A DNA stretch of 64,000 nucleotides from Stenotrophomonas ginsengisoli (GTDB taxonomy: Bacteria > Pseudomonadota > Gammaproteobacteria > Xanthomonadales > Xanthomonadaceae), in the NCBI RefSeq assembly GCF_001431485.1, contig NZ_LDJM01000018.1:62001-126000 (forward strand), read 5' to 3'. Within the stretch, counting starts at the first letter, position 1. The number at the start of each line of letters is the position of its first letter. Below, piece by piece: positions 8,113 through 15,004 of the stretch. The notes beneath the pieces were generated by a model, which searched no databases, was not told the origin of the DNA, and saw nothing but the letters and a program-made list of their open reading frames with translations. Made by a program: the position numbers and the translations under genes.

Positions 8113-8671
8113 GTCCGTGGCCGGGCCCGCGCAGGCCGGGCATCAGCAGTTGCAGGGCGCGGGCGGCGAGCTGGCGCCGCTGGGCGGCGTTGCGCCCGCG
8201 CAGGGCCGCGCCAAGCATGCTGGCATACAGGCTGATGTCTGCCGGTTGCAGGTCGGCCCGGCACAGGCCGGCGGCAACGGCACGCTGCAGGGCCGGGGTC
8301 ATTGCCGCCAGGATGCGTTTGCGTGCAGCGGCGATGGCCGGCTCATCCGGGTCCACGGCGCGCCAGTAATCGGCCAGGGCCGGCGAATGCACGATGCGCG
8401 CGGCCATCGCATCAAGCAGCTCGAACAGGGCGTCGTCACGTTCGCCCAGCTCGGCGGTGTGCTGTTCGATGCGATCGACCGTGCGCAGCAGCAGCGCCTG
8501 GATCAGCGCGGCGCGGTCAGGGAAGTTGCGGTACAGGGTGGCCCGGCCAACCCCGGCGTGTTCGATGATCAGCTCCAGCGGCGCGGTGATGCCGTGGGCA
8601 GTGAACACCGCGTCGGCCGCATCGAGCAGGCTGGCACGGCGGGCGGCGGCATCGGAGCGCTGGGAAGTCAT
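8105..8671 (-). CDS. TetR-family repressor of the efflux operon
   Basis: A 188-residue one-component regulator. The N-terminal helix-turn-helix spans about residues 12-58, with the TetR signature VGRATLYRNFPDRAALIQAL. The C-terminal ligand-binding half is variable. It is the first gene of the operon and its 3' end overlaps the pump gene by eight bases (translational coupling). A perfect palindrome GCGGACA-N4-TGTCCGC at 8684-8701, 13 bases before the start codon, is a likely autoregulatory operator. Repression released by a pump substrate is the usual mode for such arrangements and is inferred here. Confidence 0.9.
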   Translation of the reverse strand: MTSQRSDAAARRASLLDAADAVFTAHGITAPLELIIEHAGVGRATLYRNFPDRAALIQALLLRTVDRIEQHTAELGERDDALFELLDAMAARIVHSPALADYWRAVDPDEPAIAAARKRILAAMTPALQRAVAAGLCRADLQPADISLYASMLGAALRGRNAAQRRQLAARALQLLMPGLRGPGHGHG

Positions 8672-8683
8672 GGCGCACAGTTT

Positions 8684-8701
8684 GCGGACAAAAGTGTCCG
8701 C
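8684..8701. promoter_or_regulatory. Candidate TetR operator
   Basis: Perfect inverted repeat GCGGACA-AAAG-TGTCCGC immediately upstream of the tetR start codon on the minus strand. Size, symmetry and position fit a TetR dimer site controlling the tetR-MFS-adaptor operon. No T-run follows, so a terminator is unlikely. Confidence 0.7.
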
Positions 8702-8772
8702 TTACAACGGCACGATGCGTGGCATCTGCCCGTTGTTTTCAGGGATTCAGCTGCACGTGGCAACCGGAAGTG

Positions 8773-8798
8773 ATCAAGGGGCCCGCAGGCCCCTTGAT
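8773..8798 (-). terminator. Hairpin downstream of the zinc receptor gene
   Basis: Perfect 11-bp stem ATCAAGGGGCC / GGCCCCTTGAT with a four-base loop, 27 bases past the receptor stop codon. It lacks a clear T-run on the minus strand, so it may act with Rho or protect the mRNA end. Confidence 0.65.
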
Positions 8799-8825
8799 GG
8801 TTGGTCAGGTTTTACGCCGCGCGGC

Positions 8826-11042
8826 TCAGAACCAGGCGCGGATGCCGAAGGCCACGCCGCGGCCGGGCAGTACGCTGTAGTCGCGCAGCTGCGAGGTGTG
8901 CTCGCGGGCCAGGCGGTCGGTCAGGTTGCGGCCATCGACAAACACCTCCCAGGCCTTGCCGTCGCTGCCGTCCTTGCGCCAGGCCAGTTGGGCGTTGACC
9001 AGGGTGTAGCCGGCGGTCGCCTCCTCGTTGGCGGCCACCTTGTCCTGACGGCTGTGGTGGGTGGCACCCACACTTGCCCGCCAGTTGCCCAGGTTCCAGC
9101 GCAGGTCCGCCCCCACACGGGCCGGGGCAATGCGCGGCAGGTAGCCGCTGTTGGCCAGCTCGGCATGATGCTGGTGGGCGTGATCGCCATGCGGCACATC
9201 CAGGTCCACCTCGCGCACACCATGCCCGTCCAGCTTGGCGTTGACGATGTCGCCGAACAGGCGCAGGTCCCAGTCGCCGCTGTGGCCGTGGGCCAGGTGG
9301 AAGGTGGCCTCGGCTTCGGCACCGCTGAAGGTGGCATCGTTCTGGGTCCACGCCCGCACCGGGGTGCCGTGGGAGGCCAGCCCGGTCTGGGCCAGGTAGA
9401 TGTAGTCGGCAAAACGGGTGTGGTAGAGCGCGGCGCTGAACTCGACCCGGTCGCTGTGCGCGTGCAGGCCCAGTTCCACCCGCTGGCCGCGTTCGCTGCC
9501 CAGCTGGTTGTTGCCGATCTCGATGCTGCCGGTGGCAATGTGCTCGCCGGCCGCATACAGCTCTTCATGGGCCGGTGCGCGCTCGGTATGGTCCAGGCCA
9601 AAACGCAGGTCAAGCTGCGGGCTCACCGTCCAGATGCCACCCAGCGAGGCGCTGAACGCATCGAAATCACGCGCCGGTTGCGCATCGTGCGGACGCAGCT
9701 TGCTGTGGTCATAGCGCGCGCCCAGTTCCAGCTTCAACTGGCCAAAGCGCTTCTCCTGCAGCACGAACAGCCCGGCGCTGCGGGTATCGGTGCCGGGGAC
9801 GAAGGCTTCGGCCCCGTCGGCGCGGAAACGGGTATTGCTGGCCTGCAGGCCGAAGGCGCCGTCCCAGCCGTTGATGGTCTGCTGCACGGCTTCCAGCCGG
9901 GTTTCGATGCCCTGGTTGGCAAAGCGGGTGACGGCCTGGCCGTCTTCCAGCTCGTGGTGTTCGTAATCGGTCCAGGCCGTGCGCAGGTGCACCCCCTTGA
10001 GCCAGCCCACCGGATCGGTCAGGCCGGCCCGCAATTCGGCACGGTTGCTGACCATGTCCACGCGCACGCGGGGCTCGTGCTCATCGTGGTGGTCGTGGTC
10101 ATCATGGGCATCGTGGCCATGGTCATGACCTTCCTCGCCATGCACATGGGCACCGGGCGGGATGCCGTAATCGCTGCGGTAGGTGCTCAGGGCCAGGCCG
10201 GCATAGCCGCTGTCGCCGAACCAGGTGGCACCGACGCCGCCGGCGCGGGTGGACAGGGCGCTGTTGCCGAGCCGGCCGTTGAACGCTTGCGCGTGGTCAT
10301 GATCGGCATGCGTATCGTGGTCGTCATGGTCGTCATGGTCGTCGTGGCCGGCTTCAGCCCGTTGGGCCGGGCCGGGGATACGCACATCGCTGGTGTTGCG
10401 CACCAGGCCATCGACATGCACTACCCAGTTGCCGTTGGCCACCCCGTCCAGGCGGAACATGCCGCTGCGCTCGTCATTGACACTGCCGCCGCGCAACTCG
10501 GCACGGCCGGACAGCGCGCGCTCGGGCAGCTCGCGGGCGATGCGGCCATCGGCCAGGTTCACTGCCCCGCCCATCGCGCCGCTGCCGAACAGCAGGGTAG
10601 CCGGGCCCTTGAGCACCTCGATCTGGTCGGCCAGGAACGGCTCCACGCTGCCGGCATGGTCCGCGCTCAGGCTGGCCGCATCCAGGTTGGCAAGGCCGTT
10701 GTTGAGCACCTGCACGCGCGGGCCGTCCTGGCCACGGATGATCGGCCGGCCGACGCCGGCGCCAAAGCTGGCGCTGTGCACGCCGGGCAGGCGGCCGATG
10801 GTCTCGCCCAGGGTGGCCCCCTTGGCCGCATCCAGTGCTTCGCCGGCCAGCACATTGACCGGGCGTGCCAGCGACTCGGCATCACCGGCCAGCGGCGAGG
10901 CGGTGACCTTGACCGCATTGAGCTCGGTCAGGTGGTCGCCATGGTCGTGCCCGGAGGTAGTGGACTGGGCCAGGGCCATCGGGGCGAGCAGGCTGCTGAT
11001 GCTCAGGGCAAGCAGGTGGCGGGGCAGGGGGCTGGAGGTCAT
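8826..11042 (-). CDS. znuD: TonB-dependent zinc receptor, ZnuD-like
   Basis: An outer-membrane transporter of 738 residues. Signal peptide about 1-25, TonB-box-like AVKVTASP (43-50), plug domain about 55-165 (LPGVHS, IRGQDGPRV, EVLKGPATLLFGSGAMGG), then a 22-strand barrel ending in the aromatic WF. Two surface-loop segments are packed with His and Asp (about 233-250 and 299-323), with further His clusters at 31-37 and in DVPHGDHAHQHH. Such loops capture zinc in ZnuD of Neisseria and relatives. A Zur box lies 68 bases upstream of the start, and zur itself is in this window. Zinc as substrate is therefore well supported but not proven. Confidence 0.88.
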   Translation of the reverse strand: MTSSPLPRHLLALSISSLLAPMALAQSTTSGHDHGDHLTELNAVKVTASPLAGDAESLARPVNVLAGEALDAAKGATLGETIGRLPGVHSASFGAGVGRPIIRGQDGPRVQVLNNGLANLDAASLSADHAGSVEPFLADQIEVLKGPATLLFGSGAMGGAVNLADGRIARELPERALSGRAELRGGSVNDERSGMFRLDGVANGNWVVHVDGLVRNTSDVRIPGPAQRAEAGHDDHDDHDDHDTHADHDHAQAFNGRLGNSALSTRAGGVGATWFGDSGYAGLALSTYRSDYGIPPGAHVHGEEGHDHGHDAHDDHDHHDEHEPRVRVDMVSNRAELRAGLTDPVGWLKGVHLRTAWTDYEHHELEDGQAVTRFANQGIETRLEAVQQTINGWDGAFGLQASNTRFRADGAEAFVPGTDTRSAGLFVLQEKRFGQLKLELGARYDHSKLRPHDAQPARDFDAFSASLGGIWTVSPQLDLRFGLDHTERAPAHEELYAAGEHIATGSIEIGNNQLGSERGQRVELGLHAHSDRVEFSAALYHTRFADYIYLAQTGLASHGTPVRAWTQNDATFSGAEAEATFHLAHGHSGDWDLRLFGDIVNAKLDGHGVREVDLDVPHGDHAHQHHAELANSGYLPRIAPARVGADLRWNLGNWRASVGATHHSRQDKVAANEEATAGYTLVNAQLAWRKDGSDGKAWEVFVDGRNLTDRLAREHTSQLRDYSVLPGRGVAFGIRAWF

Positions 11043-11110
11043 GGTTGTTCCTGTTGTTACTTTGTATCAATAGGATGGCAGAGAAAAACCGGTGGTCTGC
11101 CGGCTGGATG

Positions 11111-11133
11111 GAAATGTTATAGTATTCCAATTC
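11111..11133. promoter_or_regulatory. Zur box between znuD-like and merC-like genes
   Basis: Half-sites GAAATGTTATA and GTATTCCAATTC read against the gammaproteobacterial Zur consensus GAAATGTTATA-ATATAACATTTC (established knowledge). The left half matches exactly and the right half has a few differences. It lies 22 bases before the merC-like ATG and 68 bases before the receptor ATG, so a single Zur dimer pair could repress both directions. Confidence 0.85.
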
Positions 11134-11155
11134 CAGCTTCCACCAGCCAAAAGTC

Positions 11156-11569
11156 ATGTCCACAGATTCCGCCCTGCGCACCTTGATCGACCGTTTCGGC
11201 GCGTTGTGGTCCTTGCTGTGTGCGGTCCACTGCGCGGTGTTGCCGCTGGTGCTGGTGCTGGCGCCCAGTTTTGCCCTGGGGGTGTGGTGGGATGACCAGG
11301 TCGAGCGGATCACGGTGATCGTGGTCAGCGTGGTGGTCACCCTGTCGCTGGGCCTGGGACATCTGCGCCATCGCGGCTGGAGTGCGCTGGCGCTGATGGT
11401 GCCAGGGCTGCTGCTGATGTGGTCGGCCCTGCTGATACCGGCGGTGCACCAGTCCGTGCCTGCCCATGCCCTGGCCATGGCCTGCGGCGGGGTGCTGGTC
11501 GGCCTGGCCCATCTGACCAACCTGCGCTTGAACCGCGGCCACGTCCATGGCCCGCAGTGTGCCCACTGA
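11156..11569 (+). CDS. MerC-domain membrane protein, predicted Zur-regulated
   Basis: An inner-membrane protein of 137 residues with about four transmembrane helices. The MerC-family Cys pair in the first helix is C22-AVH-C26, and a His/Cys-rich tail ends it (HVHGPQCAH). MerC proteins carry mercuric ion, but no mer operon is present. The gene is divergent from a zinc receptor with a Zur box between them, so a zinc-related transport or chaperone role is more likely. There is no strong ribosome site before the ATG, and a start at 11156 leaves only 22 bases to the operator. The family call is firm; the metal specificity is inference. Confidence 0.8.
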   Translation: MSTDSALRTLIDRFGALWSLLCAVHCAVLPLVLVLAPSFALGVWWDDQVERITVIVVSVVVTLSLGLGHLRHRGWSALALMVPGLLLMWSALLIPAVHQSVPAHALAMACGGVLVGLAHLTNLRLNRGHVHGPQCAH

Positions 11570-11668
11570 TCGGCGTGCTAGTCTGCAGTGACCTGCTGCT
11601 GGCCGGTGCTGTTGCAGCGCTGCCGCGCAGGCCGGTTGGATACCACTATTTTCCAGGAGTGAAGAAAG

Positions 11669-11884
11669 ATGGGTAAGGGTGACCGCAAGACTGCCAAGGG
11701 CAAGCGTTTCAATTCCAGCTACGGCAATGCCCGCCGCCATGTGCTGCCGATCGCAGACCATGCCGGTGCTGCTGCCCAGGTGAAGCCGGCGGCTGCGGCT
11801 GCCGCGCCGGTGGCCAAGAAGGCGGTGGTCAAGAAGGCCGTGGCCAAGAAGGCGGCGGTGAAGAAGTCAGCGGCAGCCGAATAA
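11669..11884 (+). CDS. 30S ribosomal protein bTHX with Lys/Ala-rich tail
   Basis: A small basic protein of 71 residues. Its first 25 residues (MGKGDRKTAKGKRFNSSYGN) match the Thermus THX pattern MGKGDRRTRRGKI..GTYGK, a peptide that sits in the head of the 30S subunit. The rest is an Ala/Lys/Val repeat tail (AKKAVVKKAVAKKAAVKK, about residues 46-66) not found in Thermus THX and resembling histone H1-like tails. GGAG lies upstream of the ATG and a strong terminator follows, so it is a single-gene transcript. The tail parallels the one on DapD later in this window. Confidence 0.85.
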   Translation: MGKGDRKTAKGKRFNSSYGNARRHVLPIADHAGAAAQVKPAAAAAAPVAKKAVVKKAVAKKAAVKKSAAAE

Positions 11885-11904
11885 CGGCGCCGGGGCTTGC
11901 ATGG

Positions 11905-11936
11905 AAAGCGCGACGCTGGGCGTCGCGCTTTTTTTT
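11905..11936 (+). terminator. Rho-independent terminator after bTHX gene
   Basis: Stem AAAGCGCGACGC / GCGTCGCGCTTT with a three-base loop followed by a run of eight T. It also separates the gene from the convergent phosphodiesterase gene. Confidence 0.93.
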
Positions 11937-11951
11937 GCCTGCCGCGCCGGT

Positions 11952-13178
11952 TCAGGGCGCCATTGCTTCCACGGTGGCATCGGGGTTGCCGTCGCTGTGC
12001 GGCAGTGCGATGTGCAGCAGGCGGCCCAGCAGCGGGTAGATGTCCACGTTGTTGATCGGCTCGATCACCGCGTGGCGGCGGAAATCCGGGCCGATGGCGA
12101 TGAACGGCGAGCGCATCGAGGGCAGGGCATTGTCATAGCCGTGCGAGCCGCGCACGCCGGGGCGGCGCTTGGCCAGTACCTGGCGGGTGTTGGCGTCCCA
12201 GCCTTCATGCATCTGGCAGATGATCGCCGGCACCCGGCGGTGCTGGCCGAAATGCCAGCGTGCCGGCAGCTGCCCGCGCGGCCAGCAGTCGTAATTGGCA
12301 TGGGCGCCCACCAGCTGCTTCAGGGCGGCATCCTGGTTGCCGGGGGTGGGGGCAAAACCGATCACCTGGCCGACACTGACCGCGCGGGCCAGCTCCGGCG
12401 CGACCATGTCCTCCACCGCCACGGTGTTGCCGTCGGGCACTTCGCTCATGCCATGGTCGGACACGATGATCAGGTTGGTGTGCTGCAGCTGGCCACGATC
12501 ACGCAGGCCCTGCACCAGGGTGCCCACGGCACGGTCGATCAGGCCGATGGCCTGCGCATACTGCGGTGAGTTCGGCCCGTACGCATGGCCAGCCTTGTCC
12601 ACATGCTCGAAATAGGCCACCAGCAGGTCGGGCCGGTCACTGCGGTCCAGCCACTGCAGCATCAGCTCGGCGCGGTGCTGCGGGTCCAGGCTTTCGTCAT
12701 AGGGATGCCACAGGTCGGCATGCTGTCCATCGATGGCCACCTCGCCACCGGGATAGCTCAGGGTGGCACTGCGCAGACCGGCACGGCTGGCCTGCAGCCA
12801 GATCGGCAGCGCATCGGCCCACCAGCCGGGCTTGCGCAGGGCCTGCAGGTTATGCAGCTCGAAGCGGCCGAGCTGGGCGTCCTCCATCTGGTTGTGGATG
12901 ATGCCGTGATGGTCCGGGCGCAGGCCGGTGACCATGCTGTAGTGGTTGGGGAAGGTGATCGACGGATAGGACGGCGTCATCCAGCGTGCCTGCACGCCTT
13001 CGGCGGCCAGCTGGTCCAGGGTCGGGCTGTGGCCCTTGCCCAGGGCACTGTGGTTCAGGCCATCGATGGACAACAGCACCACGCTGTTTACCGGGGCAGT
13101 GTCGGTGGTGGCAGGAAGGCTGCTGCAGGCGGCAAGCAGGCCGGCAGCCAGGCTGATCAACAGGTAATGCGCTTTCAT
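11952..13178 (-). CDS. Nucleotide pyrophosphatase/phosphodiesterase (NPP) family lipoprotein
   Basis: An alkaline-phosphatase-superfamily enzyme of 408 residues cleaving phosphodiester or pyrophosphate bonds outside the cytoplasm. A signal peptide with lipobox LLAAC (Cys18) predicts a lipoprotein. The two-zinc site is complete: Asp39 (LSIDG), nucleophile Thr75 (PSITFPNHYSMVTG), Asp194 and His198 (DKAGH), Asp241-His242 (SDHG), and His346 (SHGYDN). This is the same set as in the structurally known Xanthomonas NPP. Substrates of family members are nucleotides or phosphonolipids and cannot be decided here. It stands alone and converges with the bTHX gene. Confidence 0.9.
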   Translation of the reverse strand: MKAHYLLISLAAGLLAACSSLPATTDTAPVNSVVLLSIDGLNHSALGKGHSPTLDQLAAEGVQARWMTPSYPSITFPNHYSMVTGLRPDHHGIIHNQMEDAQLGRFELHNLQALRKPGWWADALPIWLQASRAGLRSATLSYPGGEVAIDGQHADLWHPYDESLDPQHRAELMLQWLDRSDRPDLLVAYFEHVDKAGHAYGPNSPQYAQAIGLIDRAVGTLVQGLRDRGQLQHTNLIIVSDHGMSEVPDGNTVAVEDMVAPELARAVSVGQVIGFAPTPGNQDAALKQLVGAHANYDCWPRGQLPARWHFGQHRRVPAIICQMHEGWDANTRQVLAKRRPGVRGSHGYDNALPSMRSPFIAIGPDFRRHAVIEPINNVDIYPLLGRLLHIALPHSDGNPDATVEAMAP

Positions 13179-13298
13179 GCAAACAGCATACCCAGCGTGG
13201 CTGCGGCAGGCATGTGTCGATGGTTCAGTCTGTGTTCGTCACGGTCACATGGCAACGCCTAGACTGCGCTACTGCTCTTGCGTGATGGATGGATCGTG

Positions 13299-14501
13299 AT
13301 GAACCGTGTTGTGCGCTGCCTTCTGCCCTTGTTGATGCTTGCCGGTTGCACCGTGCCGGACAAACACACCGACACCGCCGGCGATGCCGGGCTTGGTGCG
13401 CAGGCAGCCGATGGCGAACACATGGTCTCGATCAACAGTGCCGATGCGCCGCCGTTGCCGCCGCGCCCGCAGACCGACCAGTGGCCGGATGTGGACCTGG
13501 AAGGCAACCGCATCTTTGTCAGCTGTGATGTGGATTACGCCGGCGGCGGTGATGGCCAGGCGCTGGAAGCGCTGTCGCGCCCGGATATCGAACAGGTGCT
13601 CTCGGCCTGCCAGGAGCGTGGCCTGCTGCGGGTCCGCTACCAGGGCAAGATCACCGGCGTGTTCGTCGAGGCGATGTGGCGCATCACCCAGGTCGCCGAT
13701 GCGCTGGCCATCAGCCGGCGCGTGCTGGACCTGGATTCCAGCGGCGGCCAGGTCGAGGCGGCCATTCGCGTGGGTGACCAGATCGGCGCCTCGGGCTGGA
13801 CCATCTGGGTCCGTGAGGGCTCGGTCTGCCACAGCGCATGCGTGTTCGTGCTGGCCGCCGGTGACAACCGCCTGCTGGCCGGCAAGGTCGGCATCCACCG
13901 CATGATGCGCATCTCCTCCAAGGCCACCTCGCGTGCCGAGCTCAATGACGAGCTGCAGCAGGTCTACGGCAAGGTCAAGGATTACCTGCAGCGCAACGGC
14001 GTGGCCGTGGGTGTGGCCGACCTGATGATGACCGTGCCCAACCGCAGCCTGCGCCTGCTCACCAGCGAGGAGTTGCGCCAGTACGGGCTGGACGGCACCA
14101 ATGCGGTGCAGGACGACCTGGAGCGGATCCGCCAGATGCGCAAGTGCGGGGCCGATTTCGTCCGCCGCAAGGATGCCTTCCTGGTCTCCTTCGACCAGCG
14201 CTGCAAGAACGGTCGCAATGATCTGGAAGCATTGACCAGTTGCGGCCAGGGCCTGAAGGAGCGCTTCGGCTTCCCCGATGCGACCTGCCCGGATGAAAGC
14301 CCGCTGGCCGAAATCGACAACGGCCACGGCGAGCTGGTGCCGCCGGCAGCCACCCCGGAACCGGAGGCCGAGGGCGGCGATGAGGCGCGGACCGCGGATG
14401 CCGACGCTGCGCCGGCAGCGCCGCAGGCCGGGACCGCTGCCGCCGAACCTGCGGCAGACAAGGGCAAGGACAAGGCCGCGTCGGGGGCGCGCCGTCAGTA
14501 A
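13299..14501 (+). CDS. ClpP-like serine protease-fold lipoprotein (COG3904-like)
   Basis: A 400-residue predicted lipoprotein (lipobox MLAGC, Cys17). It has a ClpP/crotonase-like domain about residues 70-240: LDLDSSGGQVEAA gives the oxyanion-type SSGG turn (147-150), CHSACVFVLAAG presents candidate nucleophile Ser179, and GIHRM presents His200. A Pro/Ala/Glu-rich disordered tail follows after about 350. Periplasmic relatives have no settled substrate. The start at 13299 gives a proper signal peptide, although ribosome-site strength is low. Its stop codon region overlaps the 3' end of the convergent ogt gene by seven bases. Confidence 0.72.
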   Translation: MNRVVRCLLPLLMLAGCTVPDKHTDTAGDAGLGAQAADGEHMVSINSADAPPLPPRPQTDQWPDVDLEGNRIFVSCDVDYAGGGDGQALEALSRPDIEQVLSACQERGLLRVRYQGKITGVFVEAMWRITQVADALAISRRVLDLDSSGGQVEAAIRVGDQIGASGWTIWVREGSVCHSACVFVLAAGDNRLLAGKVGIHRMMRISSKATSRAELNDELQQVYGKVKDYLQRNGVAVGVADLMMTVPNRSLRLLTSEELRQYGLDGTNAVQDDLERIRQMRKCGADFVRRKDAFLVSFDQRCKNGRNDLEALTSCGQGLKERFGFPDATCPDESPLAEIDNGHGELVPPAATPEPEAEGGDEARTADADAAPAAPQAGTAAAEPAADKGKDKAASGARRQ

Positions 14502-15004
14502 TCCCGGGCCTGCGCCTCCAGCGCCAGCAGGGCCTGCTTGACCGCCAGCCCACCGGCAAAGCCGGTCAGGCTGCCGTTGCTGCCGACCACCCGATGGCAG
14601 GGCAGGATGATCGGCAATGGGTTGCGCCCATTGGCCGCACCCACCGCACGGGTTGCTGTGGGCCGGCCGACATGCACCGCCAGCTGGCGGTAGCTCCAGG
14701 TCTGCGCGTAGGGAATCTGCGCCAGTGCCTGCCATACCTGGCACTGGAAGGCGGTGCCGACCGGTGCCAGCGGCAACGTGAAGTGGCGCCGCTGGCCGTG
14801 CAGGAATTCCAGCAGCTGTTGACGCGGCGCAGCCAGCGCCTCGGCCTCGGGGGCATAGAGCCACTGCGCCTGGCCCGGAGCTGGCCGGCAATGCTCGGCA
14901 AACAGCACATGGCGCAGGCCGTGAGCATCGGCGGCAATGGTCAGTGGCCCGATCGGGCTGTCAAAACGGTCGTAGTACACGGTGCTGTTTGTTGCAGTGC
15001 TCAT
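14495..15004 (-). CDS. ogt: Methylated-DNA-protein-cysteine methyltransferase Ogt
   Basis: A suicide DNA repair enzyme of 169 residues that removes O6-alkyl groups from guanine onto its own Cys136 in the PCHRV motif (ILPCHRVV). The helix-turn-helix SYRQLAVHVGRPTATRAVGAANGRNPL and the N-terminal ribonuclease-like domain are both present, and the length is normal. Its start overlaps the stop of the Ada/AlkA gene by four bases (ATGA), giving a two-gene alkylation-repair operon. The 3' end overlaps the opposing lipoprotein gene by seven bases. Confidence 0.95.
   Translation of the reverse strand: MSTATNSTVYYDRFDSPIGPLTIAADAHGLRHVLFAEHCRPAPGQAQWLYAPEAEALAAPRQQLLEFLHGQRRHFTLPLAPVGTAFQCQVWQALAQIPYAQTWSYRQLAVHVGRPTATRAVGAANGRNPLPIILPCHRVVGSNGSLTGFAGGLAVKQALLALEAQARDY

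Noticed and set aside
10070-10355. Short direct repeats resembling a CRISPR-like array
   Set aside because: They are codon repeats for His/Asp inside the receptor gene, without unique spacers of constant length and without cas genes.
8394-11186. 930-codon plus-strand frame across tetR and the zinc receptor
   Set aside because: Spans two opposite-strand genes and their intergenic region; composition is that of an antisense shadow.
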